The position numbers and the translations under genes were made by a program. A model generated the notes under the pieces. The model was not told the origin of the DNA and did not search any database. It saw only the letters and a program-made list of their open reading frames with translations. From contig NW_006495382.1 of the NCBI RefSeq assembly GCF_000471905.2, positions 76,431 through 140,430 of the forward strand: 64,000 nt of DNA, in the 5' to 3' direction. Shown one piece after another: positions 9,270-20,815 of this stretch; the stretch's first letter is position 1; every line of letters starts with the position of its first letter. The stretch comes from Amborella trichopoda. Its lineage: Eukaryota; Streptophyta; Magnoliopsida; Amborellales; Amborellaceae.

Positions 9270-11842
9270 ATCTGACTGTGTGTTGCTTGAGATGTGTGTC
9301 TTAGCGAGGACCTTTTCGATCTGAGCTCTATCTGCTGGTGAATTGGCGAGCAGCTCCAAGATGGAGATTTGAGCTTGGATGTTCTCGAGATGAGCTGGTA
9401 GATTGTAGGTGGTTACGAATCCTTGAATTTCTTTATTTGATTCTTGATCTGCGATCCCTGCTGGTTGTTTGGCTTTTGAGGTGTTTCTCATTCTTTCATC
9501 GAGAGTATCGACCATCAATTGAATGAGTTTGAACACTCAGCCTCTTCGGGTTAGGGAATCAACCTCGCCAGGCTGAAGCTCGATAGGGTCAGCCCTAGCA
9601 AGAGTAATGGGAGACTTTGGGGTGTTGGCCCCTTATTTGGAAGATGATCCCTTTTCATTGATCCTAACCATGTCGATCTCTAGTGTGTCATCTTCGTCAT
9701 ATCAATCCCACTTTGGTGGATCATCGAAGGTTTGAGGAGAAGGATTTCCTCTTAGAAGGCTCAAAAGATCTTCTTCAGGCTCTTGAAAGTGATGATCACA
9801 AGCAAATATGAATTGATTAAGATCATCTTCTTCGTCTCCACTCTCAACCATGTGAATGACGACATTCTCTTTTGAGTTGTCTTGATCTCCCGGCTTTTCG
9901 GTCGTTGTGATTTTATTCTTAGGGAGAGGATTTGTGAAGATACCCATCTTTTGATTAGGTTCTTCAACATGTTGATTTTTAGGTGCGACATTGATGTCTC
10001 CTCTATTAATTAACTCTTGAATCATCCATTTCAATTACAAGTAGAGTATCGTAAGCATGGTTTTGATGCCATTTGCACCACTTGCTCTTATCCATGACTT
10101 GAAATGGTGGTTCAGATGGTGGAAGGAGATAAACCATACTTCTAGCAAGGAGTAATTCCAGCACTTTTCTAATGGGTCTTTGAGAGGGGTGAAATTACCC
10201 TCTCGCCTTTGGTTATTATTTTGAGCGGTGGCTCTAGGCTGACCCCTTCGGTTTTGGTTTTGATTGTTGCGTTGAGTAGCTGAACCTTGAGTCGGTCCGT
10301 TAATGACAATCTCATTCACTGGAAACATTCCCCTTGTTATTGCTTTTGTTCTTATTTTGGGGAGTTGTTATCCACTTACTATCGAGCCTGGTGCTGAGGG
10401 GTGTTCCTCTCCTTCCATGTCGTACCACTCGCTCAATCATGGAGTCGAAGGAGTGGGGCATAAGGCTTTGGCTGAAGAAAGTCTTGTATTCAGGAGCAGC
10501 ATTCTCTAAGACTATGGAGATCTTTGCTGGGTCTGTAAGTGGACATTCTATGACCCGCATTGCCGCCTCCCAGAATAGACCGACGAAATTCTCGAAGGAT
10601 CCTCCTGGGTTTTGGTTTGTTGCACTGAGTTCACCCAGGGAGACTGTAAGTAGTGAGAGATGAATAAGTTGAACATTTCTTCTGGAGTGATGTGTGGTCG
10701 AGCGGACATTGTTCTCCAATGCCAATTCAAGGCTTTGCCAGTCAATGTTTGTGAAAATATGGCCTTCAGTTGGTTAGGCCTGTCTCACAAAGCTTGAATG
10801 GAGAGGAGGTACACATTGACATGAGTATCTGGATTGCTCTTTCCATTAAGCTTGTTTCTAAATTCTGGGACGACAAATCCTTCCTAAGGGAAGGTCATCC
10901 ATGCCTCAAAGGGTCTCGTGAACATAGGCCTTCAAGGTAGAATTTCATGCATGCACATTCTTACATGCATATCCTGCATTGCTTTTAAGGCGCCTTCTTG
11001 TTGGGTATTTGGCATGACAGTAGGCCCCACCGGTCGGTGGGTTCCCAAGCATAGTATGATGAGTTAAGACTTGGGGTACATGTTAGCCTGCATGGGTCTG
11101 AGATTGATGAGCCGCAGTCACTAGGGCAGTTTGATACATTTGAGCCTGAGGGGCGTACTGAGCCATAGGTGTCACCATCGGCTGCGGAATTGCATAGTTT
11201 GTTGGATTGGATGAACTAGAGGGACCGATTGAAGAATCGGCTGACTTAGTTGTGCTAGGGGTTGACCTATACCACTAAGTTGGTTTGGGATCGACCCGTA
11301 AGCTGGGGCATGAACAGTGTAACCTAGGTCAACTAGACTGTTAAGGGTAGCTTGGATGCCTATTTCACCTAAGGGTTGATCTAGATTGATACCTTTGCTT
11401 GATACAGTGTTCAAAACATCATGAGCTATACTATGGTGGCTCGAGGTTAGGTTATATCCCCTAGACTTAGGTGGGTAATGGTTTTGAAGTCGCTGTGCCT
11501 CAGGGTTATCTTGGTTTGTATTATGGGAATTGGCGTTTAATACTGCATGAGCATCTTCCCTCATTCGACTCTTACTTTGGTTGCCTAAGAGCCCTTGCAG
11601 GACTACCCCAGGTCGGACCCCTTGACTATTCAAAGTCTTTCGGGCTAAACTAGCCTTTCGAACCACACAGATCTCAGGATTAGGAGTAGACCCTTGTGAC
11701 TCTGCCTCAAATTGAAGACCTGGGTGTTGGATAATGAATTGACCTGAGTTCTGTCAATAATCCCAAGGGATCGCGACATATTGGTCCCTAAGTTTGGGCA
11801 TATTAGGCTTAGAGTCGGCCGTGGAGCGATCATCATAGTCAC
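9270..11842 (-). pseudogene. Tat-1 gag, several frameshifts
   Basis: Gag forms the particle that packages element RNA. Pieces in element order are: a Q/S-rich N-terminal part (11172-11842), a core (10312-10745) with GKALNWHWRTMSA, SFENFVGLFWEAAMRV and ENAAPEYKTFFSQSLMP, and a C-terminal part (10035-10328) with an N/Q/R-rich linker. Across a frameshift near 10160 it reads LLLARSMVYLLPPSEPPF and WCKWHQNHAYDT, a degraded zinc-finger-like motif. Then come MIQELINRGDINV and an acidic tail (9702-10034). The frame at 9102-9536 is the linker to protease. The core frame breaks at about 10620 and 10745. The order and motifs match Tat Gag proteins. Confidence 0.75.
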
Positions 11843-12129
11843 CTTGAGTGACTGACATGGTGATTGCTTTGGCGAGGTTCTAGAATTTAGACTTAGGTAA
11901 GATCTAAACTCGACGACTTAGGGCAAACCTAGCCTGCCTCTAGGGACAAAACCTTAACTGAGACTAGACTGTAAAAACAACGAAACTTGCTAGACTCAAT
12001 GGGTTTTGGTTCAGACCCTGAACTAAGGTAAGCTTAGTCTAGCTCTAGAGGCAACTCTATGCTTAGACCTATGATAGAACCTAGACTAAGACCTAGATTA
12101 GAAAGGTATGAGTCTCGGCTCAGACCAAG

Positions 12130-12590
12130 AGTGGGCCAAGGTTCGGACCAAGATGTGAGCTTGGTTCGAACCTAGATTGAGCTGGGTGCAAGCCTAGGCT
12201 TGGACCAAGAGGGTTGTGATAATCAGACCAAGTATGGACCCAGATTGGATCACAGTTGAGCTGGGTGCGAGCGCTTGGCTAGGACCAAAATGGGGCCTAG
12301 GTTCAGACCAAGGTGAAACCTGGTTCGGACCTAGGCTAAGCTGGGTACAAGCCTGAACTTAGACCTAGAGAGTTTTGATGATCAGACCAGGTATGGACCC
12401 AGGCTGGATCAAAGTTGAATTAGGAACGAGCCTTTAGCTCAGACCAAGAGGTGGCCTAAGTTCGAACTAAGGCAAAACCTGGTTCCACCCTAGGCTAAGT
12501 TGGGTACAAGCCTGGACTTGGACCCAGAGTGTTCAGCTCAGACCAAAAGCGGGTCCAGACTGAGATCTAAGATTAACCAACAGAAATAAG
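12130..12590. repeat. 159-bp tandem repeat in the Tat-1 leader
   Basis: The phrase G(C/T)TGGGT(G/A)CAAGCCT recurs at 12181, 12340 and 12499, exactly 159 bp apart. The sequence between is similar in each copy, rich in GGACC/CCTAG words. About two and a half diverged copies are present. Confidence 0.8.
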
Positions 12591-13417
12591 CAAGCACAGC
12601 ATACGAAAACGTTTGACCTAGATTATGGGTAGGCTTAGCTTGAGAGTGGGTTCCTAACTATTGAAATGCGACTAGGCTGATATAAGTCTTCACATAGGTC
12701 GTGTCCTCCTGTTATGGGATGTTCACTAGGTCCTACTATACGTGGAGTTGCTTTGAGGCGAAGGATTACGAAGGGGCTCTCAAAGCTAGGTTCCCCTCAT
12801 GCCGTTAACGTGGATTTTTGGTTCTTCGAAATATTTGTTTGTTGGTTTCCGGGGCATTCCTGGTCTTGTGTGTGCAGGAGTGCGTAAAGAAGCATACAAG
12901 CAAAAATAAAGTGGCAAGCAGGCGGGCACATAATGCAATGAAGAAACAAAGCAAGTGCTTGACACCAATCGTGCCTAACGATGCATGCTTCGAGGCGAAG
13001 CTCGCTCAAAGCACAGTATAGAAGGAGGGGTAAGCAACCCCTTCGAAAGTACAATCAAAATAGTGAGACCAAACACAATCCGTGCTAAGTTGGGCGTGGC
13101 CCGAGTTGAGGATGACTCGAATGGGACACGGTTCAAGGAAGGTGCAAGCAACCCTCAATGTATTTTTTTTTATCTTTTTAAATTTTATGAAACATAGTTA
13201 AACTAAGCATGGTGATAGTGGGCAAAACATGATTTCAATCAAAATTAACAAACTAAAATAAAATCAGAAAACCAGGAACATAACAGAACTATCTGAAAAA
13301 AATATATTTTTTAGTATTTTTAAAACTTTTATTTTAAGTAAAAAATTGGTCAATAGGTAGCCAAAAGTATCTAGAAGAGACCTGTGGGGTCCCAAAAGTT
13401 TTATGGGACACTTGCAG

Positions 13418-13500
13418 TTGGGCGACACGGGTGGTGTTGCTCAAGCGTCACTACTGGTGTCGCCCTTGCAGGTTGGGTGGCACGGCTAGTGTAGCCCCAA
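13418..13500. repeat. Cluster of degraded GGCGACAC palindromes
   Basis: Three members lie within 85 bp: 13418-13444 (arms with two or three mismatches), a half-degraded one ending in GGTGTCGCCC (about 13447-13467), and 13473-13500. Another diverged copy lies at 13769-13793. They are more degraded than the LTR copies. Confidence 0.65.
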
Positions 13501-13926
13501 TTTTATTTATTTATTTTTTAATCTGGTTAATATTAATAAAATAAAGCTCTAAATATCTTACAGAAGTGGAGAAAATAATATTTATGATGAAATAAATTAA
13601 AATAGAGTAAAGCAAAACAGTGTAGATAGAACAAATCTGTATCAAGTAAAATATTTTTTTGGTACTTTTTAAAATTTTATTTTGATATGAAATTTTGAGC
13701 AGTCACAAGAGAGACCCTAGAGTAGATCTACAAAGTTTCATAAGATTCTGAATCTTCTAAATTTGGACCTGGGCGGCACTGGCTGTGTCGCCTAGAAAAA
13801 ACAAGGTTTCACAGCACCGAAACCCTAGATCCTGGTCATTGCTAACTCTTGGGACCTTTTTTGACTAAAAATAGTGAAACAAAATGAATAAAAATTGTAT
13901 TTTGGTGCTTGGATCAAGCTCTAAAT

Positions 13927-13944
13927 GTCCCATGGTGGGCGTCA
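13927..13944 (-). other. Primer-binding site of Tat-1
   Basis: Three bases inside the 5' LTR end the minus strand reads TGACGCCCACCATGGGAC. A form starting TGGCGCCCACC is used by related Tat/Ogre elements and I recall it as matching a tRNA-Arg, but that identity is from memory. The location, directly after LTR end TAAACA, is what supports the call. Confidence 0.75.
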
Positions 13945-13947
13945 AAT

Positions 13948-15085
13948 TGTTTACGATGAAAATCTGACAGATCTTTTGACAAAGATCTCTCGGATCTTGA
14001 CACCTTAAACTTATGAAAATGAGTGGTAGAGAAAGTGGGACAAATTAAATTCAGATTTGAGGCCAGATCTGCCAAGAAAAGAGCAGATATACTCTCAGAT
14101 CTGTGGCAGAGCCAGCATGATCCAAAGCATCAAAACATCATTTTTAAAGAAAATTAATAGATCAAAATAAATAAATCAGAATCAAAACAGTAAAAGGAGA
14201 AGAGAGGAAGAGGAAGAAACAATACCAAACCGGTCCGGATGGCCCGGGACTCTCGAGTCTTCGAGGGCTCGCCCGTATCAGAACTGACATCCTCTTTGCC
14301 TCTCTGATTCCAATGTTGACCAGCAGATCTGTGCTTGAAGAAGGGTTGTTGTGCCTTGGAGATGGTTTAGAGCTAGGGTTGTTGTGCCCTATGTCTAAGG
14401 TTTCGGGCTTTCAAGCATAGAGTTAGGGTTTTCTCAGCTAACTCTTTCCTAGGGTTTCAATCTTCTGAAGTCGTCCCCCTTGTGTGGCCACGAAAAGGGA
14501 TTATAAAGGAGTTAAGGATCTTTTGGGAAGGATAAGTTTCCATAACCAACAAATCCTCATCCAAAAAATTCTAATTTTGAGGTACAGATTTGGGCGACAC
14601 GCCTAGTGTCACCCAAATAAACGTATCGCCCAAATAAAATGGGAAAAAACATAAAAAAAAAGGTAATAAATTGAAACCTAAAGAAAAAAAAACTCAATTT
14701 GTGACAAGAGGGGTTGGGCGACAACAGTGGTGTCGCCCAGGCGGTACTAGCAGTGTTGCCCAAGTCTGGGCGACACGCCTAATGTCGCCTAAATAAAAAA
14801 ATGTCCAAATTGAATTGTTTTACTTTGGACGTATTCCTCAGTCTCTTGTGAAGCTCTCAGAGAAAATTTGGATCAAAATGGATTTTTCTTACTATTTTTA
14901 ATGATTTTTTTGGTAAAACAGGGCGTCTGCAGGATTTTGGGGCAAAACAAGGTTTCTGTAGGGTTTCAGGTAGGTAAATTGGTTCCGGGTCACAGGGTAG
15001 GTTGTGTGGACTATGGATTTGGGTTTTCTAAGATAGTTTGACCCTAAAGGTTTAGAAAACAACAAGAATTTACCGATTTGAAATG
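13948..15085 (-). repeat. 5' LTR of Tat-1, last bases lost in gap
   Basis: It is homologous to 568-1652, with scattered substitutions and indels. It carries the TATA motif at about 14500-14507 and palindromes at about 14589-14615, 14714-14740 and 14766-14790. The sequence runs into N only about 12 bases before its expected outer end. Confidence 0.9.
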
Positions 15086-15373
15086 NNNNNNNNNNNNNNN
15101 NNNNNNNNNNNNNNNNNNNNNNNNNNNNNNNNNNNNNNNNNNNNNNNNNNNNNNNNNNNNNNNNNNNNNNNNNNNNNNNNNNNNNNNNNNNNNNNNNNNN
15201 NNNNNNNNNNNNNNNNNNNNNNNNNNNNNNNNNNNNNNNNNNNNNNNNNNNNNNNNNNNNNNNNNNNNNNNNNNNNNNNNNNNNNNNNNNNNNNNNNNNN
15301 NNNNNNNNNNNNNNNNNNNNNNNNNNNNNNNNNNNNNNNNNNNNNNNNNNNNNNNNNNNNNNNNNNNNNNNNN
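15086..15373. other. Assembly gap
   Basis: This is a run of 288 N. It hides the outer end of the Tat-1 5' LTR and any target-site duplication. Reading frames across it have no meaning. Confidence 0.99.
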
Positions 15374-15548
15374 AATCAAATTAGAGCCTACCTTCAAATG
15401 GTGTCGTGAAATGTGGTTTCAATATGGGAAATTGTTGTGATAGCTTTCAAAATATATTTTCATCTTTATTTATGAAGTTTAAAGCTATATATATATATAT
15501 ATATATCATCATCATCATCATATGGCGAGGTTTTCCTTATAATCCATT
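15374..15548. repeat. Short unassigned segment with (AT)n and (CAT)n microsatellites
   Basis: An AT dinucleotide run and a following CAT trinucleotide run lie at about 15488-15522. Nothing else is recognisable in this short segment between the gap and LTR-X. Confidence 0.7.
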
Positions 15549-17034
15549 TGTTACGCCCCATATCCTTAATGGATGATGGATTAAAAGAGGCATCACGTCT
15601 CATCCAAAACTCCTCCAACATCTAGTGAAGAGACACATATGGGCCATGGGAGTATATGTATCCTAGAGTTTCATCTCAAATTGAAAATCTTTATTGTAGG
15701 GTACTTTTCGACATGCTTGTATTCCCTATGTGAATAAAGAGGAAGCCAATCACAACCTAGGCAAACGAGTGCCAAAGCGCCGACGGACCACGGAAGCACT
15801 GACCAAATAAGCCCAATTTTTGGATGAATTCTGAAAGGTGTCATATTTGACTCAAAAAACATGTGAGGGTGGTATTTGACGTCCTCAGGACACCCGCCAA
15901 GTTTTGTTGTGACAAAGTTAAAACAGATCAGACGGAAACTTAGTTCTAAATTCCACTCGTTAGCATACTGAAAAAATTCCTCATTACTACATACCTATTA
16001 TCAGGGTTTTGAATGAGTACCAAACTGCTTCCAACGGATTCACAAGGTCAAAAAACTCTCAGATACCAAATTTTAGCTCATTTGGATGCTTTTGGATCAG
16101 TCTAGTGCCAACCTACTTAAACAGGGTAGGTTTTACACTATTCTGGTACAATCTCGGTGAACCGGTTTCCAATTTTGGAAACTGTGGCATTTGATATCGG
16201 GATTGCATTCCAAGGGTTATAACTTCTCTGTTTTGAACCCATTCAAGCCCAAATTTTAGAGGGTTCTTCGTTTTGTTGATGCACACATTTTGACATATGG
16301 AACTGCTCCTGATGATGTACAAAACAAGAGAAATCTTAGAGAGAAGTGGCATTTAAAAACTCATGTATTGAAGAAAGTTTAAGGAGGAACACCCCTTTAA
16401 TCAAATGGCCATATCTTGAAGCCCTGACATCAGATCATCTTGAAAATGGATATGTTGCGACCACGACATCAAGGGCTTCGACTTGAAGTAAATATTGTAT
16501 AAGATGAAATACCAAAATACATCATATTTTAAATTCACAAAGGGTACATTTTTTAGTGACTAAAATCCCGTTTTCCAGTGACTTCCCCAATTTGGAAAGT
16601 GACAATCCAGCAACTAAATCGAGATATTTTTAATCACAAAATGACTGTGACGGCATCTTCATCAATCAATAATGAAGGAATCGACTCAAACCATCAAGAA
16701 ATGATCAAGATCGAGCATTGAAGATTTCAAGTTTATGATCTTTCGCTGAAGTTGGTTCAAAACCTCAATTCAAGATCAAAGTCATATGTCAAAATGATCG
16801 TCTCATGCCCATCATTTCTACGATATTATTTTCTTGAGACGATTGCTGAAAGCACTCAAAAATGGCCCCGAACCATGACTATGGCTTAGGGAATCTTTTT
16901 GGGGACCATTTTGTCATTTTCAAGATTTTGGCTAGGGGTACAATCATCATTTTACCCTAAGAAATCGGATTTAAAATGTAATATTTGACAATTTCGTTTC
17001 CTTTTGGTCATGCACCTTTGTTTCAAGGGGGTGA

Positions 17035-17042
17035 TATATAAT
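17035..17042 (+). promoter_or_regulatory. Putative TATA box of LTR-X
   Basis: TATATAAT is preceded by a segment shared in outline with the promoter regions of two other LTRs in this window. Leader-like sequence containing a TTGTAACC word follows. Confidence 0.45.
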
Positions 17043-17169
17043 TTCTTTAAGCCATTGTAACCTAAGGTTGGAGAGATTAATGAAAAATCATTTAGCTTTT
17101 CCCCTAGAGCTTGATCTTTAGTTCCATCTTTCTTACTACAGAAAGAGGAGAAAGAAACCTTTCACCCAA

Positions 17170-17300
17170 TGAGAATTACCCCTAAAACCCCTCACTTCCA
17201 ATCTAGAACCCTTCATTTCCAACCTAGAACCCTTCACTTTCAACTTAGAACCCTTCACTACCAACCTAGAATCCCAAACTTCCAACCTAGCCCTCATTCC
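17170..17300. repeat. Short tandem repeat, about 22-24 bp units
   Basis: The phrase CCTAGAACCCTTCA(C/T)TTTC with small changes recurs five or six times. Confidence 0.65.
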
Positions 17301-17459
17301 CACCTTCCATAGTCCTCATCTACACACACCCTAGCCCCAACTTCCATAGTCTTGACTCCTATACACCTTAGCCCATTCCCTAGTCCATAAGCCCTATACA
17401 CCATAAGCCCATTCTCAAGAAGGTAAGGACTAATCTAGTCCTTAGGTCCAACCTCGTGG

Positions 17460-19276
17460 TTCATCCCAGGTACCCAACTTTCTCTCTCTTCTCCCTCTCT
17501 TTCTCTCTTTTCTTTCTCTCTTTCCCACATCTTCTCTCACTCTCTTTCTCTCTCTTATTCCTCTTCTCTCTCTCTCTTTTCTTCTCATCTCTCTCTCTTC
17601 ACCCTCTCCCTCTCGAACTGACGGGCATTCCACTGGCCCCTTCCTCTTTTCTCTCTCTCCTTTCTCTCTTTTCCCTCTTGGACTGGCGACCATGACGATG
17701 ACCCCCTCTTCTTTCCCCTTCTATCTCTCTCTCTCTAACTGGTGGCTAGGCCGTCGATCCCTTTCTTCTCTCCCCTTCTCTCTCTCCCTCTCGGACCAGC
17801 GGCCAGGCCATCGATTCCTCTCTTCTCTCCCCTTCTCTCTCCTTCTCTCTCTTTTTTTGTCCCTCTCATCCTTCTCTTCTCTCCCCTTCTCTTGCCCCCT
17901 CTCTTTTACTTGGACCAGCAGCTTGGGCCGTTGGTCCCCCTCTCTTCCCCCCTCTCTCTTACTTAAACCAGCAGCTTGGGCCGTCAGTCCCCCTCTCTTC
18001 CCCTCTCCTCCTCTCTCTCTTTCGCTCTCTCTGTCTCCGATCGATGATCAAATTGTCAGTCCCTTTCTTTGTCTCTCTCTTTTCTCCCTCTTGGACCAAT
18101 GGCCAGGCCACTAGTACCTCTCTTCTCTCCCCTTCTCTCTCTTTTCTCTCTCTTTCCTCTGGCTGCTGGTCCCTTCTTCTTTTCCTCTTTTTCTTCCTCT
18201 CCCTTCTCTCTCTCTTTCTCTCTTCTCTTGTCATGTCTCTCTATCATCTCATCTCTCCCTCTCCCTTCATCTTGACTCTCTCTTCCCGTCTCTCTTTCTC
18301 TCTCTTCTCGTCTCTCTCCTCTTGCCTCTCTCACTCTTCTCTCCCTCTCTCGTCTCTCTACCCATTTTCTCTTTGTTTCCACTCTCTCTTACTCGCTCTT
18401 TCTCTTTATCTCCCTCTCCCTCTTTCCCTCTTTCTTCCTCCCTCGCTCTTTCTTCTTTCTCTCCTTCTCTCTCTTCCTCACTCTTTCCACTCTCTCTTTC
18501 TCGTTCTTTCTCTTTCTCTTCCTTTCACTCTCAAACCGGCGGGCAAACCATTGGTTCCTTTCTTTATCTCTCTTTTCTCTCTCTCAGATTGATGGTCAGG
18601 CCGTTGATACATCTCTTCTCTCCCCTTCTCTTTCCTTGCTCTCTCTTGCTCTTCCTATCTCTCTTTCCCTCTCGGACTGGCAGCTAGGCTACTGGTTCCT
18701 TCTTCTTTCACTCTTTTTCTTCCTCTCCCTTCTCACTCTCTCTCTTTCTCTCTTCTCTCTTCTCATCTTTCTATCTTCTCATCTCTCCCTCTCCCTTCAT
18801 CTTGTCTCTCTCTTCCCATCTCTCTTCTCGTCGCTCTCCTCTTGTCTTTCTCACTCTTCTATCTCCCTCTCTCCTTCTCTCTCTTTCCACTCTCTCTTCC
18901 TTGCTCTTTCTCTTCCTATCCTTCTCTCTCTTTCCCTTTAAGACTGATGGCCAAGCCTCTAGTCCCTTCTTATATCCCTCCTTTGTTCCTCCCTCTTCTC
19001 TCTCTCTCTCTTCACTTTGTTTCATCTCTCTCTGATCTAATCTCTCCCTATACCTTCATGTCGTCTCTATCTTCTCGTCTCTCTTTCTTTATCTCTTCTC
19101 GTCTCTCTATCCCTCTCTTCTCATCACTCTCACTCTTCTCTCTCCTACCCTCTCTCTGCCTCTTTTCTCTCTCTTTCTCTCTTTCACCTTCTTGATCTCT
19201 CTCTTGCCCTCTCAGATTCTCTCTCTTTCTAACTCTCTCTCTCTCTCTCTCGTCTCTTTTTCTCACCCATTCTCTT
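17460..19276 (+). repeat. CT-rich complex minisatellite of LTR-X
   Basis: About 1.8 kb is almost pure CTCT/TTCT sequence on the plus strand, broken at irregular intervals by a diverged motif of about 26 bases. Its consensus is near GGACCAGCGGCCAGGCC followed by RTYGRTYCC. I see it near 17683, 17730, 17797, 17915, 17968, 18093, 18165, 18530, 18585, 18677 and 18940. The many reading frames here are products of the low-complexity sequence. Confidence 0.8.
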
Positions 19277-19309
19277 TATAAGTCCCAAAACTTTTCGGTG
19301 TGTTGAAGT

Positions 19310-19665
19310 GCATCGGCGGGTCGCCGGCACGTGTTTGACAGCCATGCCCAGCAGTGAGTGCCCCGCCGTGCGCGACAGTGAGAGGCAGAAGAAGAGAGTG
19401 CCGCCGAGCGCAGCAGTGAGTGCTCTGTCGTGCGCGGCAGTGAGAGGCAGAAGAACAGGGTGCCACCGTGCGCCTGAGTTACCACCACGCATGAAGTTAC
19501 AGCCATGCACATGAAAATGCTGTCGTACGCGTGAGTTATTGCCGCATACGAAGTTGCGACCGTGCACGGGAAGTTGCCGATGTGCGCGTGAGTTACCGCC
19601 GTGTGAAGTTGCCGTTGTACACGTGAAGTTGCCGTCGCGCATGAAGTTGCCGCCGTGCATGGATG
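19310..19665 (+). repeat. CG-containing minisatellites in the Tekay-1 LTR
   Basis: Two copies of a roughly 60-bp unit ending in GTGAGAGGCAGAAGAA lie at about 19340-19460. They are followed by about eight units of 20-24 bp built on GAAGTTGCCGCCGTGCACG with variable ends (19484-19665). Confidence 0.75.
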
Positions 19666-20204
19666 GTAAGGAAGCCTTTTATGCTTTGCTTTGCAGGCTT
19701 GCCACTTGTTTCCCCAAAGCGAGCCCCTTGGATGGTTGCATTCCACTTGTGTGTCACATGCATGCCACTTGCCCACTTCCTCCCCTTCTTTGCTTATAAG
19801 TGCTACCCTTCACAGAACTATGCCTTCTCTCACCAACACTTGGAACCATAAGCTTGAGAAGCTTGGCCTTGAGAGGAACATGGTGGGGAACTTGTAGTTC
19901 TTTGGGTGCAAGTAAGGAGATCTAACATTCAAGTTTTCATGATTTTGTTGCATTGTTTTGCATCAAATCCAAGTATGAATAAGAATGAAATTTGCAAATA
20001 TGAGATGAATATATGTGTCCAGTTTTCCCAGAATTCTGACTCTTATTTGTGTGCAAGTTTGAGCCTCGAATACATCTCTGGTGATTATGAAATTTGGTGG
20101 GTAAGCACCTCTGTGAATCTAAAGTTGGAAAAGACTTTGTGTTACTGCCTTTATTGGTTTGAAAGTTATAAGTCATTCTATAAAGCATGCCAAAACTTTG
20201 CCGT

Positions 20205-20790
20205 GAATTTCCATAAACTTTACATGTTTTTGTAATGAACTGTCCACTAGACAAATTATGTCCAAATGGGCTCAACATATTTTTAAATGAACGATGCGTG
20301 AGTATAATTCAAAATTGGTTCTAGGATCATGTTGAAATTCCCCATGGTTTGGAACTTATGCTTCTTTATGTATGAAGGTGTTAGTGTTGTGGTTGCAATA
20401 GTTGCAGTGAGTTTCAAGAAACTTTACATGTTTTTGTAATGAACTATTCACTGACCAATTATATCCAAATGACTTCAAACTACTTTTAAATAAAATATGA
20501 GTGAGTTTTCTTCAAAAATGGTTTTGGAACTATGTCTAAATTCTCTATGATTTGGAAGTTGTGCTCCTTTTTCTATGGAGGTGTTACTGTTGTGTTTGCA
20601 CGGAATTTTCGAAACTTTTATATGTATTTTGATGAACTATTCATTGACAGAATCATGTCCAAATGAGTTTAAACTATTTTTAAATGAGATATGAGGGAGT
20701 CTATTTTCAAAACAGTTTTCGGACCATGATAATATTCTCTATGAGTGGGAAGTTATGCCAAATTTTTTGAGGGACTGTCACACTGAAATT
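20205..20790 (+). repeat. Three diverged tandem copies of about 200 bp
   Basis: The phrase GAAACTTTACATGTTTTTGT with TGAACTRTYCACTGAC begins copies at about 20215, 20420 and 20612. Each continues with TCCAAATG, a segment ending in TTTTTAAAT and a TATGAGKGAG word. A comparable pattern (period about 190) occurs at 26100-26700 in the Tekay-2 LTR. Confidence 0.75.
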
Positions 20791-20815
20791 CCTGTTATTT
20801 TCGAAGTTATTGGGC

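Larger units (their letters stand above)
11843..13926 (-). other. Tat-1 untranslated leader
   Basis: About 2 kb lies between the primer site and gag with no supported reading frame. It contains the 159-bp tandem repeat (about 12130-12590) and further members of the GGCGACAC palindrome family at 13418-13500 and 13769-13793. Confidence 0.6.
568..15097 (-). mobile_element. Tat-1: Tat-lineage Ty3/gypsy LTR retrotransposon, decayed
   Basis: Two long direct repeats (568-1652 and 13948 to the gap) bracket a 12.3 kb internal region read on the minus strand. In element order it has 5' LTR, primer-binding site (13927-13944), a 2 kb leader, gag, protease, RT, remnants of the second RNase H and integrase, an antisense ORF, a tandem-repeat block, a polypurine tract (1653-1667) and 3' LTR. 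LTR ends are TGTAGACACC...TAAACA on the minus strand. The right boundary is placed by aligning the LTRs: only about 12 bases of the 5' LTR should lie inside the gap. The Tat assignment rests on the Gag and Pol sequence style, the archaeal-type RNase H piece and the antisense plant-mobile-domain ORF. At least two deletions in pol, several frameshifts and a changed protease active site make it non-functional. The LTRs differ at many positions and by indels, so it is not a recent insertion. Confidence 0.9.
15549..19276 (+). repeat. LTR-X: LTR-like block, plus sense, cut by Tekay-1
   Basis: No coding frame is supported. The block holds a TATA region at about 17010-17042 whose upstream words (TTTTGGTCATGCACC...GTGATATATAAT) resemble those before the TATA of the solo LTR (27982-28045, minus sense) and the Tat-2 LTR. 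About 400 bp of leader-like sequence and a long CT-rich minisatellite follow, the same order seen in those LTRs. The left limit is placed at TGTTACGCCCC (15549) by its LTR-like start only, and is uncertain. The right limit is the Tekay-1 LTR start. Alternatives are an unrelated repeat or part of a larger element hidden by the gap. Confidence 0.45.

Noticed and set aside
15044-15440. Reading frames across the first gap
   Set aside because: They consist almost wholly of N.
17442-19266. Many reading frames in the CT-rich block (Ser/Leu/Phe or Arg/Glu-rich)
   Set aside because: Low-complexity sequence gives open frames on both strands. No conserved protein pattern is present.
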